From Bacteroidota bacterium (GTDB taxonomy: Bacteria > Bacteroidota > Bacteroidia > Bacteroidales > PUMT01): a stretch of DNA of 9,735 bases. Positions 6,339 through 9,735 of this stretch are shown here, one piece after another. The notes below the pieces were generated by a model that saw only the letters and a program-made list of their open reading frames with translations, was not told where the DNA came from and searched no databases. The position numbers and the translations under genes were made by a program. Numbering within the stretch: the stretch's first letter is position 1; each line of letters begins with the position of its first letter. The stretch is taken from assembly GCA_003556985.1 (NCBI GenBank), contig PWPZ01000106.1:1-9735 (forward strand), read 5' to 3'.

Positions 6339-7991
6339 ATGAGTATGTTTTGTTATCAGTGTCAGGAAGCCGCGAAAGGTACCGGCTGCACTATTAAAGG
6401 AGTATGCGGTAAAACAGACGATGTTTCCAATCTGCAGGATGCATTGATGTTTGCACTTAAAGGCCTCTCAATATACACAACTGCCGCCCGCAAGGCTGGC
6501 ATCGAGAAGCCACAGATCAACAAGTTTATTGTTGACGGTTTGTTTGCCACCATAACCAATGGCAACTTTGACAGAAATGTTTTTGTAAAAAAGATCCGGG
6601 AAGGGCTTGATCTGCGCAACAGCCTGAAAAAGGAACTTGAGCAGTCCGGCATAGCCCCTGAGGGCCCGCTTAATGAATCGGCAACCTGGGAAGGCAGTTC
6701 TGCAGAGGAATTTGAAAAAAAGGGAAAAGAAGCAGGAGTCCTTGCCACGGAAAATGAAGACGTGAGATCTCTGAGGGAGCTTATAACCTACGGGGTTAAA
6801 GGAATGGCAGCCTATACCGAACATGCCTTCAACCTGGGTCACGAAGATCCTTCACTTTACAGCTTCATGCAGGAAGCCCTTGTTGCCACCACCCGCGACG
6901 ACGTTTCAGCAGACGAACTGGTGAGTATGGTTATAGAAACCGGGAAATACGGAGTTACTGCAATGGCATTGCTGGATAAAGCCAACACCTCTGCCTACGG
7001 GAATCCGGAAATAACCAGGGTAAACATTGGAACCAGGGGCAATCCGGGAATCCTTATAAGCGGACACGATCTGAAGGACATGGAGGAGCTGCTGGCCCAA
7101 ACGGAAGGAACAGGTGTAGATGTCTATACCCACAGCGAGATGCTCCCTGCCAATTACTATCCGGCGTTTAAAAAATACAGCCATTTTGTGGGCAATTACG
7201 GAAGTTCATGGTGGAAGCAGAAAGAAGATTTTGAAACCTTCAACGGTCCGGTACTGTTCACAACCAACTGCATCGTGCCCCCCCCCTCCCGTTCCGGTTA
7301 CACCGACCGGATCTATACTACCGGAGCGGCCGGACTCGAAGGAGCCAGACATATTCCCGACCGCGAAAAAGACGGGAAAAAGGATTTTTCAAAAATAATT
7401 GAGCACGCCAAAAAATGCAAATCCCCCGTCGAAATAGAAAAAGGCGAAATAGTTGGAGGCTTTGCCCATGCCCAGGTCTTTGCACTGGCCGATAAGGTTG
7501 TGGATGCAGTGAAAAGCGGTGCCATAAAAAAATTCTTCGTGATGGCAGGCTGCGATGGAAGAATGAAAAGCAGGGAGTATTATACCGAGTTTGCCGAAAA
7601 GCTTCCCGAAGATACGGTTATCCTGACCGCAGGATGTGCAAAATACCGGTATAACAAGCTTCCCCTGGGAGATATAGGAGGGATCCCCAGAGTTCTGGAT
7701 GCCGGTCAGTGCAATGATTCATATTCACTGGCAGTAGTGGCCATGAAGCTTAAGGAGATCTTCGAGCTGAACGATATTAACGAGCTTCCCATAGCCTATA
7801 ATATTGCCTGGTATGAGCAGAAAGCGGTAATAGTGCTGCTGGCACTTCTTTCTCTTGGTGTGAAAAATATTCACCTCGGTCCCACCCTGCCTGCGTTTCT
7901 TTCACCCAATGTGGCAAATGTACTGGTTGATAAATTCGGTATTTCCGGGATAACCTCAGCAGATGAAGACCTGAAGCTTTTTCTCAATTAA
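6339..7991 (+). CDS. hcp: Hybrid cluster protein (hydroxylamine / nitric oxide reductase), class I
   Basis: Hcp is a cytoplasmic Fe-S-O enzyme that reduces NO to N2O and, in vitro, hydroxylamine to ammonia; it also takes part in protein S-nitrosylation. The protein is 550 residues from the ATG at 6339, the usual size. N-terminal C5, C8, C17 and C23 give the CX2C-X8-C-X5-C pattern of class I enzymes from anaerobes, which carries a 4Fe-4S cluster. All hybrid-cluster ligands are present: H243 (SGHDL), E267 (HSEML), C311 (TTNCIVPP), C405 (MAGCDGR, the persulfide position), C433 (TAGCAKYRYNK), C458 (DAGQCND) and E493 (WYEQKA). Their spacing equals that of the Desulfovibrio vulgaris enzyme. The frame stays open upstream to a TTG at 6297, but that extension covers the promoter leader and operator; MSMFCYQCQE is the normal N-terminus (ATG at 6345 is also possible). 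Regulation by the upstream Rrf2 protein is inferred. An intrinsic terminator follows at 8113. Confidence 0.97.
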   Translation: MSMFCYQCQEAAKGTGCTIKGVCGKTDDVSNLQDALMFALKGLSIYTTAARKAGIEKPQINKFIVDGLFATITNGNFDRNVFVKKIREGLDLRNSLKKELEQSGIAPEGPLNESATWEGSSAEEFEKKGKEAGVLATENEDVRSLRELITYGVKGMAAYTEHAFNLGHEDPSLYSFMQEALVATTRDDVSADELVSMVIETGKYGVTAMALLDKANTSAYGNPEITRVNIGTRGNPGILISGHDLKDMEELLAQTEGTGVDVYTHSEMLPANYYPAFKKYSHFVGNYGSSWWKQKEDFETFNGPVLFTTNCIVPPPSRSGYTDRIYTTGAAGLEGARHIPDREKDGKKDFSKIIEHAKKCKSPVEIEKGEIVGGFAHAQVFALADKVVDAVKSGAIKKFFVMAGCDGRMKSREYYTEFAEKLPEDTVILTAGCAKYRYNKLPLGDIGGIPRVLDAGQCNDSYSLAVVAMKLKEIFELNDINELPIAYNIAWYEQKAVIVLLALLSLGVKNIHLGPTLPAFLSPNVANVLVDKFGISGITSADEDLKLFLN

Positions 7992-8112
7992 GACAGCCCG
8001 GCAGACAGGCTCTATAACGGCCAGTGGCTTTTTAACAGTCAGGCCACACCGAAGCCTCTGTTCATAAGTCATCGCCCCGCAAAAACAAGCAGGGATTGAT
8101 GGCAGCATATAT

Positions 8113-8147
8113 TACAGCCGGCATTTTCTGCCGGCTGTATATTTTTT
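8113..8147 (+). terminator. Rho-independent terminator after hcp
   Basis: A perfect 11-base-pair stem, TACAGCCGGCA (8113-8123) with TGCCGGCTGTA (8129-8139), closes a 5-base loop TTTTC and is followed by TATTTTTT (8140-8147). It lies 121 bases after the hcp stop and ends that transcription unit. Confidence 0.9.
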
Positions 8148-8149
8148 GC

Positions 8150-8157
8150 TAACTTTG
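8150..8157 (+). promoter_or_regulatory. Candidate -7 box for the porin gene
   Basis: TAACTTTG matches TAnnTTTG exactly and lies 3 bases after the terminator's T-tract. The matching -33 position (around 8127-8130, TCTG) is weak and falls inside the terminator hairpin. The leader to the ATG at 8282 would be about 120 bases. Confidence 0.4.
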
Positions 8158-8281
8158 TCTACAGCAGTAATAAAAGCCAGATCCAACAGCTTTTTTTAAT
8201 AGCAGCCAATAAAGCATAAAAACCCGGACCGGTAAAAACTGCCTGATTTAAAAGCTCTCTTTTAACAAAAATTCTCAAGTC

Positions 8282-9607
8282 ATGCACCGTCCATTCAAAA
8301 GATCTCTCACTCACCTGTACGATTCCGGTATGACGGGCCTGTCCTTATGGCGGTCGGTCTGCGTTGCCCTGACCATTACAGCCATTTTTTTAACTCCGGC
8401 AGCCTCCCAGTTTTATCTTGACGGTGAGATCAGGCCCAGAACCGAATTCCGCCACGGTTATCAAACACTTATGAGCCCCGATGAGGATGCCGCTTTTTTT
8501 ATCTCTCAGCGGACAAGGCTTAACCTCGGTCATACAGAAAACAACTTTTCACTTGGTATGAAGCTCCAGGACATAAGGGTATGGGGAGAGGTCCCACAAC
8601 TTGTCCGCACGGGCGAAAACACCACGGTTCATGAAGCATGGGCCGAAGTCAGGCTTACGGGTCGGGCGTACCTGAAAGCAGGGCGACAGGAGATAATTTA
8701 TGATGATCACAGGATTTTCGGGAACGTGGACTGGGCTCAGCAGGGCCGCAGCCATGATGCAGCCATTTTTAAATGGTACGGTGACTTTATTGATATGCAT
8801 GCCGGCTTTGCCTTTAACCAGCAATCGGAACAGATTACCGGAACTACCTACCATACTGACAATTATAAAACATTTCAGTACCTGTGGCTCAACAGGGTGT
8901 GGGAAACGCTGGAGGCAAGCGTGCTCATTCTGAACAACGGATGGCAGCATGCTCCAGATAATACCGTATTCAGCCAGACTGCCGGGGGCAGAATCTTTTA
9001 TACCCCGGGAAACTATTCTATTTCCGGGGCAGCCTATCTGCAGTCAGGCAGGGATCCCTCCAACAGGTCGCTGTCGGCACACTATCTGTCTTCAGAATTA
9101 ATCTTTCCGGTGAGCCAGGTCGTCAGCATTCAAACCGGGTTTGAGGTTCTTTCAGGCACCGGCCAGCAGGATATGGAAGATCCGGAATACGACAAAAACA
9201 ATTCATTCAATCCCCTTTACGGAACCAATCATAAATTCAACGGCCACATGGACTATTTCTATGTTGGACGCCATATTAACAATGTGGGTCTGAGGGATTT
9301 TTACGGAGGAATGACATATACCCCGGGCAGATGGTCGGCAGGTTTCAGGCTTCATCTGTTTGCCTCAGATGCCCTGCTCGAAGATCCCGGGGCTCCCGGG
9401 GAAAATATGCCCCGGTACCTGGGAACGGAGGCTGATTTCTATTTTGGAATACAAATGTATGACCAGGTTAACCTCCGATTCGGCTATTCGCAAATGTTTG
9501 CATCGGAGTCAATGGAAGTGCTAAAGGGAGGAAGCAGGCAGGAGCTTAACAACTGGGCCTGGGTGATGCTGGTTATTACTCCGGAATTCTTCACCACCTT
9601 CCGGTGA
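8282..9607 (+). CDS. Outer-membrane beta-barrel, alginate export family porin
   Basis: A 441-residue protein with an N-terminal signal peptide: the hydrophobic core is at about residues 24-38, and a likely signal peptidase I site lies near AAS-Q (42/43). The mature part starts FYLDGEIRPRTEFRHGY and continues with alternating, aromatic-rich strands typical of an outer-membrane barrel. SQRTRLNLG, LQDIRVWGE, VHEAWAEVRL, LKAGRQEIIYDDHRIFGNVDWAQQGRSHDAAIFKW form a block I associate with the alginate-export family (AlgE-like, PF13372). In Bacteroidetes such proteins are common and their substrate is usually unknown, so alginate transport should not be assumed. The ATG at 8282 gives a long n-region; an ATG at 8330 (residue 17) would give a more compact signal peptide. 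No Shine-Dalgarno decides between them. It is separated from hcp by a strong terminator and is probably an independent unit. The stop codon starts a 43-base tandem repeat. Confidence 0.82.
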   Translation: MHRPFKRSLTHLYDSGMTGLSLWRSVCVALTITAIFLTPAASQFYLDGEIRPRTEFRHGYQTLMSPDEDAAFFISQRTRLNLGHTENNFSLGMKLQDIRVWGEVPQLVRTGENTTVHEAWAEVRLTGRAYLKAGRQEIIYDDHRIFGNVDWAQQGRSHDAAIFKWYGDFIDMHAGFAFNQQSEQITGTTYHTDNYKTFQYLWLNRVWETLEASVLILNNGWQHAPDNTVFSQTAGGRIFYTPGNYSISGAAYLQSGRDPSNRSLSAHYLSSELIFPVSQVVSIQTGFEVLSGTGQQDMEDPEYDKNNSFNPLYGTNHKFNGHMDYFYVGRHINNVGLRDFYGGMTYTPGRWSAGFRLHLFASDALLEDPGAPGENMPRYLGTEADFYFGIQMYDQVNLRFGYSQMFASESMEVLKGGSRQELNNWAWVMLVITPEFFTTFR

Positions 9608-9695
9608 ACGAACTACCGGCAAAATAGAAAGGGTTTATGTTCCCGGATGAACGAAATACCGGCAAAACAGAAAGGGTTTATATTCCCGGATGAAC
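9605..9695 (+). repeat. 43-base tandem repeat starting at the porin stop codon
   Basis: Unit 1 (9605-9647) begins exactly with the TGA stop of the porin gene. Unit 2 (9648-9690) differs at three of 43 positions (c/a, t/c, g/a). A third copy starts with TGAAC at 9691-9695 and then diverges. The preceding CCGG is also shared. The unit includes TACCGGCAAAA and AGAAAGGGTTTAT. There is no dyad strong enough to call a terminator. Confidence 0.9.
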
Positions 9696-9735
9696 TGCCT
9701 CGGTCCTGAAAAGGTGGTTTTATATGATTATGAAC

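Larger units (their letters stand above)
7992..8281 (+). other. Intergenic region between hcp and the porin gene
   Basis: This 290-base gap holds the hcp terminator (8113-8147) and a -7 box (8150-8157) for the next gene. The first 120 bases show only a weak inverted repeat, GTGGC at about 8026 and GCCAC at about 8044, with a long loop. I see no gene or RNA in it. Confidence 0.5.

Noticed and set aside
9724..9735. Possible start of a further gene (ATGATTATGAAC after AAGGTGG)
   Set aside because: Only four codons are visible before the window ends, so it cannot be supported.

Overview
The window looks like chromosome from an anaerobic or facultatively anaerobic member of the Bacteroidota, probably the Bacteroidales/Marinilabiliales side. 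The evidence is: a large DUF2723/GT117 membrane protein; a class I (CX2C-X8-C-X5-C) hybrid cluster protein; a DUF4369-like lipoprotein N-terminus; almost no Shine-Dalgarno sequences before clear start codons; and promoters that fit the Bacteroidetes pattern (TTG or TTTG, about 18-19 bases, then TAnnTTTG). The lineage is inferred from gene content only.

Layout. Positions 1-307 (minus strand) hold the N-terminal part of a secreted lipoprotein that runs off the left edge. Diverging from it, 523-3624 (plus) encodes a roughly 1030-residue polytopic GT-C-type glycosyltransferase of the DUF2723/TMEM260-like family. A 233-base gap follows. The plus-strand cluster from 3858 to 7991 encodes an Rrf2-family regulator with three C-terminal cysteines, a ferredoxin-like Fe-S protein with a long conserved C-terminal domain, a small DUF1360-like membrane protein, and the hybrid cluster protein Hcp. 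A strong intrinsic terminator (8113-8147) closes this cluster. The last gene (8282-9607) is an outer-membrane beta-barrel of the alginate-export type.

How the genes fit together. Hcp is a nitric oxide reductase / nitrosative-stress enzyme with all expected cluster ligands present. Rrf2 proteins with three cysteines commonly sense NO, redox state or Fe-S status. The ferredoxin-like protein is a plausible electron donor or partner. The most useful observation is a perfect 14-base palindrome, AGTAATTAATTACT, just upstream of the Rrf2 gene. Related copies lie just upstream of the ferredoxin gene (12/14) and hcp (11/14). The ferredoxin copy directly abuts a perfect TATATTTG -7 box, the expected geometry for a repressor site. 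The window therefore appears to contain a self-contained Rrf2-controlled Hcp regulon with its operator visible.

Two short tandem arrays (44- and 43-base periods) each begin at or just before the stop codon of a gene (Rrf2 and the porin). A degenerate relative of the first may lie near 5597. They look like tandem duplications of gene 3' ends. I see no CRISPR, tRNA, rRNA or insertion sequence.
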